In this document: one piece after another, positions 23,458 through 35,936 of the stretch
Layout: each line of letters starts with the position of its first letter
How positions within the stretch are numbered: the stretch's first letter is position 1
From: Daldinia sp. FL1419
Taxonomy: Eukaryota; Ascomycota; Sordariomycetes; Xylariales; Hypoxylaceae
Reading direction: 5' to 3'
Length of the DNA stretch: 64,000 nt
Assembly: GCA_025201765.1 (NCBI GenBank)
Contig: MU623466.1
Location: 40,386 to 104,385, forward strand
Notes under the pieces: generated by a model
What the model was told of the DNA's origin: nothing
The model's database searches: none
Seen by the model: only the letters and a program-made list of their open reading frames with translations
Made by a program: the position numbers and the translations under genes

Positions 23458-24477
23458 ATGTCTTCGCCCATCCAGCTATCTTCTCCCAACCGTATCACCG
23501 CATCAAATCTCCCTCTTCAGGAGGCGGGTTCGTCGAAGCCGCACTCGGAACCTGGTGTGGAAGTCCTTGTTGATACGCTCGAGCTGGAGCCTATTCTAGA
23601 AGGCGAGTTAAAGAGGGCTAGAGTCGCATCTAGCAAGAAATTGCCAACTAGCAATGATGGACAGTAAGCCTCGCTCTATATTTCCCCTTCACGACGATGT
23701 AATCGCTTTGGTCTATTCCTGCGAGAATCGGTGGCGTTACATATGACAGAGTGAGCTAACGAGCAATCAAGTGGAAATTTAGAATTGGACCCTGTGCCGG
23801 GACTCGGAATCGTGCGTACGTATCCCATTTACCCCTTTTATTCCTCTTATCCCCGTTATCCCCCTATTTTGTTCTCTTCTGGTTCCAAGCCGAAGCTGCC
23901 TATTCTGGCATGTCTGAAAGCTGTCATCATATATGATAGGTCCTAGGAGTCGAACTCCACTTCTGACAATTCCCGCAAATAGCAATTGCTGACCTGACGC
24001 GTTTCTTGTAGTTCCAGGTGGTCTCAACATGTACTATTTAGACATTGCCCCCAATACAGAGGGTGTAGTACACCGTACAACGTCTACCGATTATCTTGTG
24101 GTCCTGAGCGGTACTTTAAGCCTCATTACCCCCCCTGACTCATTTGACGTGGTTAACGGGCGTGGCACGTATGGCGAGCTTGTCGAAACGCTGTGCAAGC
24201 CAGGTGATGTCGTACTTCAGCGCGGAATAATGCATGCGTAAGTTATACCGAAAGACAAACAGTTCGGCTCCCTACTAGCATTTTGCGAGCTTCAATGTGT
24301 ATACGAATAGGAGATGGGTTCTGACGAATAATATATAGCCTATCGAACCGTACCAGCGAATGGGTCCGTGTCATCGCCATGGTCTTGGGTTCGGAAACCA
24401 ACCGTGTGCCGACCGTGGGATCGGGTCACGGGGATCAGCCAAAGACTACTGTCTTGAGTGACGAATGGCTTCAGTAG
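23458..24477 (+). CDS. cupin-domain protein
   Basis: Small cytosolic protein of about 204 residues with one double-stranded beta-helix cupin domain, spliced from four exons: 23458-23663, 23772-23815, 24012-24237 and 24339-24477. All junctions are GT-AG and in phase. The cupin core is PGGLNMYYLDIAP, then EGVVHRTTSTDYLVVLSGTL (motif 1 with His and the late glycine), then CKPGDVVLQRGIMHA and NRTSEWVRVIAMVLG (motif 2, with His). Both histidines that commonly bind metal are present. The start sits in a strong fungal context (CAAAATG). The second exon is only 44 nt and the donor choice there (GTACGT against GTGCGT) decides one residue, so that join is the weakest part. Members of this group are often annotated only as cupin-2 proteins; the reaction is unknown. 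Confidence 0.82.
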
Positions 24478-25627
24478 ACCAATCGGGGCGTTATCGGCCG
24501 ACAGGTGGACGGCGCGGTTGCGGTAGTCATTCTATTTCTCACTCATCTCTCGGTCATCTCGCGTGATGATGTGTAACAGAATAACCACCGACTTGTGCGC
24601 CTTGCCCGGTTACATGAGGCTCGAGGCGTGTAGGGCGACCAATCACCAGAAGAAATCCTTCCCAGCCTAGCATGAGCCTCATTGTGGACTGCCGGTGTCA
24701 CCATATATGATCCTCACGGGTCGCTTATTTTCGCTCGTTTTCGCTTAGATGGTTACGTAGAAGTTAGAATGGATAGCCTTATGAGAGCAGTTTGCAGCTG
24801 AGGTCTCTGCCGCAGAACCCGATATTCCCATTTTCCGCCTGACACCGAGTGCACTATGCATAGTAAAAGACTACTAAGTTGATTCGTACTACCTACCTGT
24901 TCAAAGAAGTAACACTATACCCAGCATTCCATCATATTTTGGCTGTGGCTCCCATCTGACTTGCTTAACAACGAGACGCCTAATCCGTGTGTAATTTTCA
25001 CAACTTGTTCGGATCTGCGCCGACTAATGTGCCAACTCATTCATGGGTATACTATGAACGAGCACGGCGAAGATCGCGGCGTTTCGTACGAGACGTGTGT
25101 CCTTCGTACCCGAGCTACCTTCTAGCCTAATGTGTGGTGGCTTGGCTTTTTCTAATTCGGAAATTATCTAAGAGAAGTCGACATGCAGGCCGTAAATCAT
25201 AAAGACACAGGACTGACTCGACGTCGTGTATTAAGTCCCTAGGCGTACGCGGCTTATGGCGGAGATGACCACCAGTGACTACTAAACAGTGGCCGCCGTT
25301 TACTATGGCAAACAGGGTAGGCTATTTTATTCTCACAGGGTCACTCACGAGAGCTTCTTTCGGTACGGTTGCTGAGTGGGATCATGGGAAATCCATTGCG
25401 GTACGTCCCGGCCCGTCATCTAACCTACATCCTTTGCTTCCTTTTGCCGTGCCCCTATTCCTCCTTTACCATGAAATACGCTTGCTGTAGGTCGGGAGAA
25501 AACTATAAATTGGTCTCCCAGAAGCACGTTCAAGTTGAATTCCTCTCGTCGCTATCACGGCAATCTCATATCTTAGTTGATAGACCAAGCACTACCATAT
25601 TATAACACTCAGAGGGAGATTATCAAA
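24478..25627. other. intergenic, nothing recognised
   Basis: About 1.15 kb with only short frames (for example 25275-25490) that show no motif. It should include the promoter of the proline-rich gene. Confidence 0.5.
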
Positions 25628-26746
25628 ATGACACAGTTCACCATGCCAGTGTTGTTTGGCCCACAGCCAATATTGGACATACCGTTAAAGATCAATGAAA
25701 AGGGAACATATCTCTTAGATTTCAACTCGACAGGGTGCTACACGAAAGAACCCGAGACGATATCGATACCAGAGCCGCCGCGTCCCCCAACGCCAGGACC
25801 GCCTCGGCCACCCCCAATCCCTCCCCGGCCACCGGTGCCTACACCGCCGCCCAGTCCAAACTCTTCGATGGAGATGGAGTGGCTTCAGAAACTCACGGTA
25901 GAGGATATCTCTGTCCTTGCTTTCCGGGTCACGAGCCTCTGGTTCGCTACGTACGAACCTACGTACGAACCAGTCTCATTCCCACACCCGCCCCGCCCAC
26001 CTACTCCAGGCCCTAGGTTAGTATTAATGGTCCCTTGCCAAAACCCCCTTTCGGAGAGTGGCCACTTTGAAACATGGCTGTGGCAGTATATATTTCTGCG
26101 GAATGCTTACCCTTTCCTCGAGAATTATTGAGCTGAGTGAATAGTGGCTAACGGTATACACTACATCAGACCAGGACCGATCGGCCCCCGGCCTGACGTA
26201 CCTACGCCTCCACCTAGCCCACGAAGATCTACAGAGAGCGTAAGGCACAAGGTAAGTCGAGACAACGAAAATCCCGGAACCGGCGACTTTGCCATGGCCT
26301 TATCAAGACGGCTATTCTATGAATATCCAACCCGCAAGCTCGACAGCTTATACGACCTAAAAGCCTCATCATATGACCCCTGCGAAGGGAAGACCACGAA
26401 CATGCAAAAAGCTAAATACGGAGATAAGCTTACCGGTGACCCAGATCGAGATGAAACGAGATTGTACGCTTTCACATACGCCCCAAATAACGTATCAAGT
26501 CCCCACATGTCTCATCTCAATTCCTACAGAGAACGTGAGCCAGGTTCTCCAGTTCAGGCACTACGCGCCGGCAGCGGGACTGTTAAGCAAAACCGGGGTC
26601 CTCCCAGCAAGTCAGCCATAGGACAATTCGGAGGAACTGCTAGCGATCTAGTCGTCACCACTCAGGACTCGTCGCTGGCGACTACGACACCCGCAGTTTC
26701 GGGCATATACTCTCGGCCGACGTCATCAATAATCTCGATCGTATAG
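25628..26746 (+). CDS. hypothetical proline-rich protein with duplicated Pro module
   Basis: I do not recognise this protein. It is predicted from two exons, 25628-26016 and 26170-26746, giving 321 residues. The 153 nt intron has a GTTAGT donor, a GGCTAACGG branch 21 nt before the acceptor, and ATCAG. The start lies in a good fungal context (TCAAAATG). The join creates a second copy of a proline module: PPRPPTPGPPRPPPIPPRPP then VPTPPPSPNSS (about residues 50-80), and PPRPPTPGPRPGPIGPRPD then VPTPPPSPRRS (about 121-150). Between them is a short folded-looking segment with TYEP duplicated. The C-terminal half is Ser/Thr/Pro-rich and polar. A perfect GTAAGT at 26251 could be another donor, so the C-terminal part is less certain. 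No signal peptide or membrane span is present. Repeated PPxPP and PxxP motifs suggest SH3, WW or profilin ligands, as inference. Confidence 0.6.
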
Positions 26747-29700
26747 GCAGACTTCGCCAGCCTCGGAAGTCAGGCCGCCGAAGATCTTACAAACGGTAGA
26801 CTTTGCTCGACGTATATGATGCAGAGGCCACGCTTCCGAAGCTCATCTCTCCAGACGATAACTTTGAACGAATTGTACCTTCCAGCGTTTCTATACGTCA
26901 GTCGGGGACTAACAAGCGGCTCGCAAGATGGACAGGGCTCTTTTGGCACATGCAATTAACGTGCAGTGGTGCAACGCTGACACGCAGGTTGCACGGCATA
27001 GGGCAGTGTCACTAGGTCGGCACCCTGGGTATTACGATTCAACGACTTAATATTTCCTTTTCCCGCTCCGTTAGATTTCATTTTATTATTTTTGTTTCAT
27101 CCGATCACTTTCATTTATGAAACGTGGGGTTCGTCATCCATCCAGCTGGCGTGGCGGATTTTGCTCTTACCTCTTTTCCTGTTTTCCTCTCTTCTTCGCT
27201 TCTCTCTACTCGTGTGTTTCTTTTTTTATTCTATTCTCATTTGTTCTCTAGATTTCTAGTTCGGTTAAAACGGAAACGGGCGGGTATCATTGGTTGGTCA
27301 TAGAATTAGACTTACTAGATCAAGAAGCATCCTTCCTCACGGAAGAGCTCCCCTTTTCTTAGGTGGGGACAAGCAAAAACGGGAGGAAGCGGAAAATGGT
27401 GTCATCGGAGTATTGGTTATGTACGATGGATCATATTCCTCTCGAATTTCGGCAACTACGAAGACCTTTTCTATTTTTCTGCCACCATTTCCAGCATCCG
27501 ACCCATCATGCTTGCGCAGGCCACACGCAGAATGGGCAAGAGGGTTTGGACTTATGGGCCTTATGGGCTTAGGGCTGTAAGATCAGAAACATCCAAGTCA
27601 GGGGATGTACAATATCACTCGTTATCGTTTAGTTTCGTCTTTCTTATTTGCGTGGGTCCGTGGGGGCCTGTCGATCTTTTTAGCCACGAAGAAGATGAAC
27701 CAATCGGCCTTCTTATAAATGTTATACACGCAGCAGCTGGATCTGAATAAGACTTTCGTACCTACTTAGGTTAGGGATCTATCAACCTCTTCATAGGTTG
27801 CACGTCAACTTGTCAATATGCATTCCTTCTTGTGCCATGTTCGATAGCTTTTACTAGAAGTAGCAAGGGCCCGCGCGGGCGAAGCTGGGAAAAAGGAAAT
27901 ACTGACGATTCCTCGGTCTTCGGTCTCGATACGAAATCCAAGCATGAACTACAATTAGCCCACTCTTCCAGCCCCGAGAGGAAAGTCATTTAGGTTAGGT
28001 TAATCTGTTAATAACCTATCTAATCTTGGGAAGTAGGTAACTGACAGCACCTGGTAAATTACCTACTATGTAGGTCGGTATTCATTTTCCCTCTCCACCT
28101 CCCCTCCACTGCCACCCGTTGTGGGTCTTTTTGTAAGTCCTCGTTAATATGAAACTCTGACGCACTACTCGGTCACCTTGTGCCATGTGCTATTCGCTAT
28201 TTGCTCCTCGTCTTTTGCTATTTGCGGCCCTAGGGGAAGCTTGACATACTACTATACCCACGTCTAAGTCAATCGGACAAAGTCCACATGGAATCGACAC
28301 TAGTTATTATCATGATAAATCTCCGGCCCCAGATCCAACTAATTGCCGTAGGCAGACCCGTGCACCTTGCCCCCATGCTATCACCTCAGCTTCTCCTAGC
28401 GTAAAGCTTGACTCTGCCGATCACCACGTACCTGTCATCCTATGCGCTTACCATACCGTAGCCCCGGTTATCCCTCTTCACATCCGACGTAATATCACGA
28501 GACAGATGATTTTGATACCAGCAGGTAGATAGCCTCGTTATATATAAGATCAGCGCCTCCGAATAGCCGGATTACCCCGTGTTTCTCTATCGAGGCCTAG
28601 CGCCGTCTTTGACGTTCCACGGTACGAACTTCTAATTTGTTCCCGAACACCGTCGGCGATAAAACATAAATACCTTCCCCTATCAATTCTATCGTTGAGG
28701 AGTAATGCCGAGCTACTAGTACGATCTGCGCCTCGCTGGATGTTCTCTGAAAGAAAGTTGCTGTTTCAGGACCCGCTGGTGGTATATCTGAATCTCGGCA
28801 TACTTAGTTGCTATGGCGAAATTATCACGACCTTATAGTTAGGTAAAGGGTGGAATAAAGGGACATTGGAAGGACCAAGATTCAAAATAATTGCTTAATA
28901 ACATGCGCCAAGTCCTCCATTAATCTTGACTAGGTAAGTATACTTATCTACTTAGCCATGATTATTTCTGATTGCCGTATTGGGGCCTCTGGAGATTGCG
29001 GAAACTACTTGTATGTCCCATTTTAGCATCAACGACCGAAGCCAATCGGGGGTAGTATCGATGGCTTCCTTTCATATTGCTGCGTGAGCGCCATCTCCTA
29101 TACGCTCCAGCTTAGAATGTTATTTGGCGTTTCCCGGTTATCATGTCATATCATTGCTAAACGGCTTTTAGTGCCAACCCTCGAGTCTTTCTATTTTTGG
29201 CCCTCCCAGCACCAAGGCAAGGAAGGCTCATCCGCGTTTATATTCATAGGACTTTCAGGTACCGTTAAAATATACATGGTGCAGTCCCACCGGCATTGTG
29301 TGAGCGGCATGACTTGTACAGAAATAAATAAAATTTATTCCTCAAGTACCTTCTACTTCAATTTACAAGCGTTGCGATGCGATCTACTATTACCGATACG
29401 TTTTAACTGGCGAAGCTAGTTACCTGAATACCTATATTAAAAAGGACAGCACGTAACTTACTTATTAGTTCAATCACGTTTCTAATACAAGGTATATACG
29501 ATACTTACTAAATGGATTTCCTATGGCTTGAGTTAAGACTCCATGCGGTATAATGACGGTTTTCCGTAATGTTAGGTCTATGACACTAGGTTAGATCTTA
29601 TAATCCGATTTTATATATGGATTTAATCTCATGAAATATTCCTGTCTATAAAACAATAATAAATCAAGCGCTATATAATCGCCCTCGCTATAAAGTTTAC

Positions 29701-32285
29701 CTATCTTATTTTAATAATACCCGGGTTAGATATCTAGCCAAATTCATCCGTATGATTTTTCCCTTGTGCAATATGTTGAAATAGAACGCATGTATGAGGT
29801 AAGTTACTTGTATTATCAAGTCTATCTTAGAGAATAGATGGGCATATCTACGATATATAAGGTCACGGATGTGGGGCGTATCATATCCCTGTATACCAGC
29901 TACACACATTCCAACACAATACATATAATAGGTACCGCAGGACACCTTTAGTCACTAATAGATTGATCTAAATCATAGGTATAATTTGTTGGACCCATAT
30001 CACCCCGGTGGGATAAAATTGGAATCTTTTCAATGATGATATTACCTTGGTAATAATAGTTTATAAATGGTAAACTTAGGTACTTATACTTCGGTTTGGC
30101 TAGGGCTTGTTCGTTCTTTTATGTACATAAGATACCTATTCATCTCATAATAAGTATCTGTCATGAGGCGAGTTAAGGAGCGAATAAATAACTTCGCTGC
30201 TCCGCGAGGAACTCTAGTTGCCAGGTATGTAACTATCAAGTTTTTACATATAGAACAAGTCCTTTGTTATACACTTACCTAGGTACCTAGGTATATAAAA
30301 CGCCTAGAAATCTGACGGCATATTGAGACTACAGATGAGGAGTGGAGAGTAGTCTTCGCAGGTAACTGATAAGAAGTGATTCGTCAAGTGATAATACACT
30401 TGGGCATTTCGAGGAATAGACGGAAGTCAAGCCATAGGCCCAACAGGAACGATATAGCTTACTAGTTCTGTGTTATAAACCTTTCTGCCGTTCGCACCCA
30501 ACGACTTTATAGAGGATTGGGAAGTAATAGTTAAACAGGCAGGAAGAATCTTTGTAAGGGGCTGTGATCTATTAACTGGAATTATACGAATATTATAACT
30601 GGCTACCGTTACGAGAAATAAGACATATATTAATGAAGAACCATGCCCACCAATATCAAGGAATGTACCAAGTTATGATTTCGAACCACAATTCGAGTAT
30701 CCGTATCGAGCTTATTAGATCAGCTAGGGTAAGAGCTACAACATATTATTTAAATTTTTATTTAGGATGGTCTAATACTGTCAGTTGTGCAGGTATGCCA
30801 TCGATTAATTTGTGGTAGTGAGTTCAAATTGCAAGTACGTGGGTACATATGTACTTGTACCTACATGGGAAGTTACATAGGTACCTAGATACCTACCTAC
30901 TTACCCAGTAGGCCCCGAATTTGAATGGAGCGGTCTTGGCATTTTAACCCCGAAATTACCACAATGAACCAATTGGCATATACAATAGCTTTTCTTCGTA
31001 AAAAAAGACTAACTAGGATTCTTTTCTTTCTTTCTTCATCTCATGATTCATACAGCATACCTAGTCAATATAAACAGAGCATCGCCCCCACATAATTGTC
31101 TAAGTTAAGGGAGTTTGTAGCTGCTGTCAAAATTCGGGACCGGCTGCTATCATACCTAAGGCTAGTGCTTCCTATCGATAACTTTAGATAAGTATCCGCT
31201 TCTTAAATTTAGCAGCTTTTATGATCGCGATAACTTATATTAATTAGGTTTACGCCGGTGCCTATTACCCCTGGAACTGGACGATCTCCTTTACCAGGGA
31301 TTAGTCCATTCAGCTCATTAACCCTCCTATTTCGATATACCTACCTACCTAGGTAGCCGGCGTTTCCTGGAGGGTGCTTACCAGCAGGAATCGAAGACTA
31401 TCTCACAAGTACCTTGTTTCCGTATCGTAACCAGTATGCCGATAGGTGCATCAGGTAACATTGTAACCGTATAAGCGAGCCCCCCAATAAGCCGAAAAAT
31501 TGGTGTGAAATCTTGCGTGGTCTAGATGTCAATAATCCATCAGCTCGGCGGTAATCATCTACGCATGCCTTAATAGTCGTTCTCTCCTTAGTCTCGTTTC
31601 GCCAACCAGCTGCTTGCGGATGCGGTGGCTACGGAGACGTGACCACTTTCCTTTCAAAATCCAACCTAACTACATGGTGCTAGCCGCCAATGCAGCGAGG
31701 CGTACGCTGCCGAGTATCACCAATAGATAACGGCGTAGGAATTATATTCCAGTTCAGCAGAACACATAACTCAAGCACGCCCACGATCGGCCATACGTGA
31801 TCAACTATGCACCCCCTTTCCCGCCTATCTTCCCGGCTTTATCACGCCGTCTTAATTTCACGTGGCATAACACTTTTGATAACATAGGCTCTAAGTTTCA
31901 TCTTACTGCTCCCTAGGTATAGCTTACATGTAAGTAGATTTAAATTCTCAGGCTCGCGGGTCTAATCGCATCATCCCTCCTCAACGCTTACTTCTATCAC
32001 CTGACACGTACCTTCTTTATGACGGCCAGCTACGTCACGACCCGCCCTCTAGCAGTTATACACAGTGCCCAGTAACCACGTCGTGGTTGGAGAGCTTATT
32101 ATAAGATCCTTAAACTGCACAGGATCTCAAGGCAATAGCGTCCTTGTATTGAATCAGATTATGCCACTATATCTATATCCATCACATCCAGTCTGTATCA
32201 TAATTTATTCCTGCTTTCTTTCAGCTTTCCTGGCCCTTATACTCATATCTAATATCGCTTACTAGTTTAATTGACGAAGAGCGGA
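26747..32285. other. 5.5 kb gene desert
   Basis: The longest stretch without a supportable gene. Open frames are short, mutually overlapping and without motifs (27290-27580, 29084-29419, 29706-29945, 30633-30818). A CT-rich promoter-like tract lies at about 27170-27250. AT content rises between 29400 and 31250. TACCTAGGTA-type repeats occur near 30275-30295, 30880-30900 and 31340-31360. A degraded transposon or long non-coding RNA cannot be excluded. Confidence 0.5.
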
Positions 32286-33728
32286 ATGGAGCGATACCAA
32301 GCAGGTAGTTCGTCCTCCAATCCAATAACATTGCCCACACCCCCCCAAGAAAGGACACTTAGCACTGATGGGAGCCCTTCAAGGGATGGAAGAGATGACT
32401 TCGAGAATCTCCATGGAGCAGGACCGTCAAGCTTACCTTCTAGTATGAGCTCGGGCCTTTATCACCGGGAGGCTGGGGATTATTTTCGCTCGCGAAGGAT
32501 CAAGAACAAAGACGATATCAAGAAGCCTTGGCTCGACGAAAAGGAACCCAGGGAGAAATGGACCACGATTCTTCCTGTCTCGGGGTTTCTAATCGGGTTG
32601 GGCATATCCGCTTTCTTGGTCTGGGACGGATTACAATCTGTCGCTAAACATAATTACTGTGTTGTGCTTGAGGACAACTTCACTACATTCAATGATTCCG
32701 TATGGACAAAAGAGGTTCAGGTTGGCGGCTTTGGGTAAGGCAATACTTACTTTGTCAGTGAATCCTTACTAATACTCACCTTTCTATATAGCAACGGCGA
32801 GTTTGAACAGACTACTGGGGGGGATGAAAATGTCTATATACATGGCGGTCACCTTTTCATCAAGCCGACCCTTCAAGATGCGAATCTCATCAACAACGAC
32901 TCCATAATTAACCTTCTGGAAGATGGAACTTGTACCTCCAAGGTGCCACGCGATTGCATAGCCGCGACGAACACCACCGTCGGAAATTCATCACTTGTGC
33001 CTCCAGTTAAGTCTGGTCGCATTAATACCAAGAAAGGCGCCACTATCAAGTACGGCCGAATCGAGGTTACAGCTAAACTTCCTAAAGGAGACTGGCTTTG
33101 GCCAGCCATATGGATGATGCCGGTAAATGATACATACGGGCCCTGGCCGGCCAGCGGCGAGATCGATATCATGGAGAGCCGAGGGAACAACTGGACGTAC
33201 GCCCAAGGTGGCAATGATATCGTGTCCTCCGCTCTCCACTGGGGGCCCGATTATGGCCATGATGGGTGGTGGAAGACTAACGTAAAGCGCAAGGCCTCGC
33301 ATACAACATACTCCTCTGGATTCAATACCTTTGGCGTCGAATGGTCCCAAAAATACCTCTTCACCTATGTCAACTCGCGACTCCTACAGGTTCTTTATAC
33401 TAACTTTAACGAGCCTCTTTGGCAGCGCGGTAATTTTCCCGAAGCCACTAACAATGGCACGCGCCTAGTGGATTCCTGGTCGCGCACGGGGCGTCTCAAT
33501 ACCCCTTTTGACCAAAGGTTTTATCTGATATTAAACGTTGCTGTTGGCGGCACGAACGGTTGGTTTGAAGACTCGCGAAGTGGTAAACCTTGGATTGATA
33601 GAAATCCTAATACCAAAAAGGACTTCTGGAATGCACAAGATAGATGGTTGCCTACTTGGACCGATCCGGCGATGGAAATAAGCAAAGTTGTTATGTTGCA
33701 ACAGTGCGATGGGAATGAAGAGTTGTAA
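32286..33728 (+). CDS. GH16 family glucanase/transglycosylase, membrane-anchored
   Basis: Type II membrane glycoside hydrolase of 461 residues from exons 32286-32734 and 32792-33728 (57 nt intron, GTAAGG...TATATAG). A Ser/Pro/Gly-rich cytosolic tail of about 95 residues leads to one span (about 98-120, containing SGFLIGLGISAFLVWDGL), then a GH16 jelly-roll domain. The catalytic motif is SGEIDIMES, with Glu273 the expected nucleophile, Asp275 the helper and Glu278 the acid/base. Other family segments are YGRIEVTAKLPKGDWLWPAIW upstream and YLILNVAVGGTNGW downstream. Several NxS/T sequons fit secretion-pathway exposure. The motif spacing is that of GH16 beta-1,3-glucanases and glucan-binding proteins rather than of Crh enzymes. 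A TTG at 32271 extends the frame, but the ATG at 32286 is the likely start. It lies upstream of the GT2 synthase on the same strand. Confidence 0.9.
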
Positions 33729-35904
33729 GACGGGGCTTTAGAGGATTAGCGCGTCTGACGTTACAAGCGTTCTATTCAGGAACCCTATGATATTCGTATA
33801 GCGATGGTCTGGTTCATAGATGGTTCAACTACCTGTCAGGGGTGCGTTCTACACTCTGATGGTTCATTAAGTGACATTGGTATACACAATCTAATGCTTG
33901 CGCTCAGTTGATCAACACGAAACCCTGAGTTATTGCGTTACCAGCTCTAAATCCTGGCCAGCTGAAGCGCATGATTTAGTCGCGACATCGAAGTATCCAA
34001 AAGCGGGGTTTTTATTTTTATTTTTTATATATACGGATAACGCAAATAGAGCGTTATTGTTATTCTAGGTAACCGGTTAGATTCACCCGAAGCCGAAATT
34101 CAAATTATATACATGCGACTCCAACAATTCTATACCTCAACAAGTATTACCTATTTTCGGCCTGTAAAATCTCACCGTAAACATTGGGGTAAGGTCGAAC
34201 ATGCACCCGCCTCCATTTGGTCTACTTGTGGTGGGCTGCAGGACTGACCTAGAATTGTCATTTTTTCGATGTTGCGGGCCCACACAGGGAGACCGATAGA
34301 GCGCAGGTTTAATTAATATGATCTATCAGAAAAGCAAATGGTGGGTACCTAACTTAGGTAGGTAGTCCTTACCTGATAGCTACTTCGTATATGCATCATC
34401 GTCACCATCATGCAGATGATCAAAAGAGGGCTTCATTTACGGCGGACAGCCGGATCGCCAGGTAGATATCTGTTGCCTCTGCTCACTTGAATGATAAGCC
34501 TCTGGAATGTACTGCCTATCGCCGTGCGCCACGCCGACTATTGAACGCCAACTAATAATTGAATGGCTCAGAACTTTACAGTTGCCTAACGAGCGCCTAC
34601 CTATGTAGTCGATGTAACCACTTCACCTACCTAGGTACTATTGGGGGGTAAAACGACGTTGTATTTCTTAGAGAAACTGCAGGCCTCAGGGCTTGAGGTA
34701 AAAGCTTTTATAAGCGAATGCTTAGTCAGCCTCTAACAGTACCTATCTTAGAGTACCTTACTAAGCCAGATATCTCCTATGTACCTAGTTAGTATGAAGT
34801 TAGATGCGATCTAGGTGACCAACGCTGTTCTGTTCTCTTCCCACATAAAAGGTTGCCATGAGAATGTTTAAATGCAGTCATCGTTGAGAATACGAACCTT
34901 ACTTGCATTTTACATGCTTCCTCAAAATCCCGACTACGCACCAGTAATATTTTATTTATCTGCCGGCAAGTCTTATCGTGGCATTATCGGATATTTAAAG
35001 GATGCCTATGCTTCATTGAATTCCTCTAAATAATTTACCCCAAGACCCCATGGACATATGATTAGAGTGGCTAGATCCGCGAGAACTTCATATACTACTC
35101 ATCAAGGTCTGGATAACAAGCCAAGCACGGCGTGAATATATTATCTTGTACGCCGACTTGGACTAGTCTACGGTTAGATATCTTCTCCTTGCCCGAATAC
35201 ATGTGCCACTTTATAATATCTCTTTAGCATCATGCTAGCGAAGTCTCGCTTATCACGCCGGCGCTTTCAGGCATCATATGGCACACCCCCTACAGCTGCT
35301 ATGTAATGCCCTCTCCCGATGGTATATGCACGTGTATACACGTACCTACCTACATATGATTCAGTATAAATGCCGAAAGAAGCTACTCGGTGTTATTGTA
35401 CCTTTGATATCCGTTTTCCCCTGTTCTGCTATTCTCCATGCACGTTAGTACTTAGGATCCCAGATGTGACAATCAGTAGTTAGTACTATATATACTTTGA
35501 ATTATGTCTAAGCGGTGTCCGAGGTAGGTTCACTAGCCCACCTAAGCACCCTCGGTTATATATAGGCTCACCTCGTTTCAAGTAAAAATTTCAATATCTG
35601 TCGCAGCTACTATTCTCGCCATATTTATTCGCCTTTGTTCTTCGTTTGCTTTTAAAAACTTCGCGGGGCTTCACCCCCCATTCCAGCTGCTTAATTTTTT
35701 GCGCCTAGCGGTCGAGTCTCCTCGAGCCACGGGGTTTCTTTAACAATAGTCTTCACCCAAATAGTACCACTGTTTTCTTACCCTCTTGTTTATGGTGGGG
35801 ATGCTAACCTATCCATTTGCTCTAGATGGTTTCCCAATTAGAACCGCGCGAAGGCGACGAGCGCGATCTACTATTATTACTTAGTCCCGAGACCGAGTAT
35901 TCCC
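33729..35904. other. intergenic, GH16 / GT2
   Basis: About 2.2 kb without a recognisable gene. TACCTAGGTA variants occur near 34345-34365 and 34625-34640. A short frame begins with ATG at 35826 and runs about 36 codons in another frame into the GT2 start; it is recorded separately. Confidence 0.5.
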
Positions 35905-35936
35905 ATGAAAGTAAAAAGGAAAAAGAGACGTAAAGG
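35826..35936 (+). promoter_or_regulatory. upstream ORF overlapping the GT2 start
   Basis: An ATG at 35826 opens a 36-codon frame ending at TAA 35934-35936, overlapping the GT2 ATG at 35905 in a different frame. It encodes an acidic, Leu-rich peptide (MVSQLEPREGDERDLLLLLS). If transcribed it would be a strong overlapping uORF that limits GT2 translation. Alternatively it is the true N-terminus, with an intron or frameshift that I cannot place. Confidence 0.4.

Noticed and set aside
23938..23970. Possible minus-strand tRNA B-box (GAGTTCGACTCC)
   Set aside because: It lies inside a predicted intron of the cupin gene, and the surrounding bases do not form a cloverleaf.
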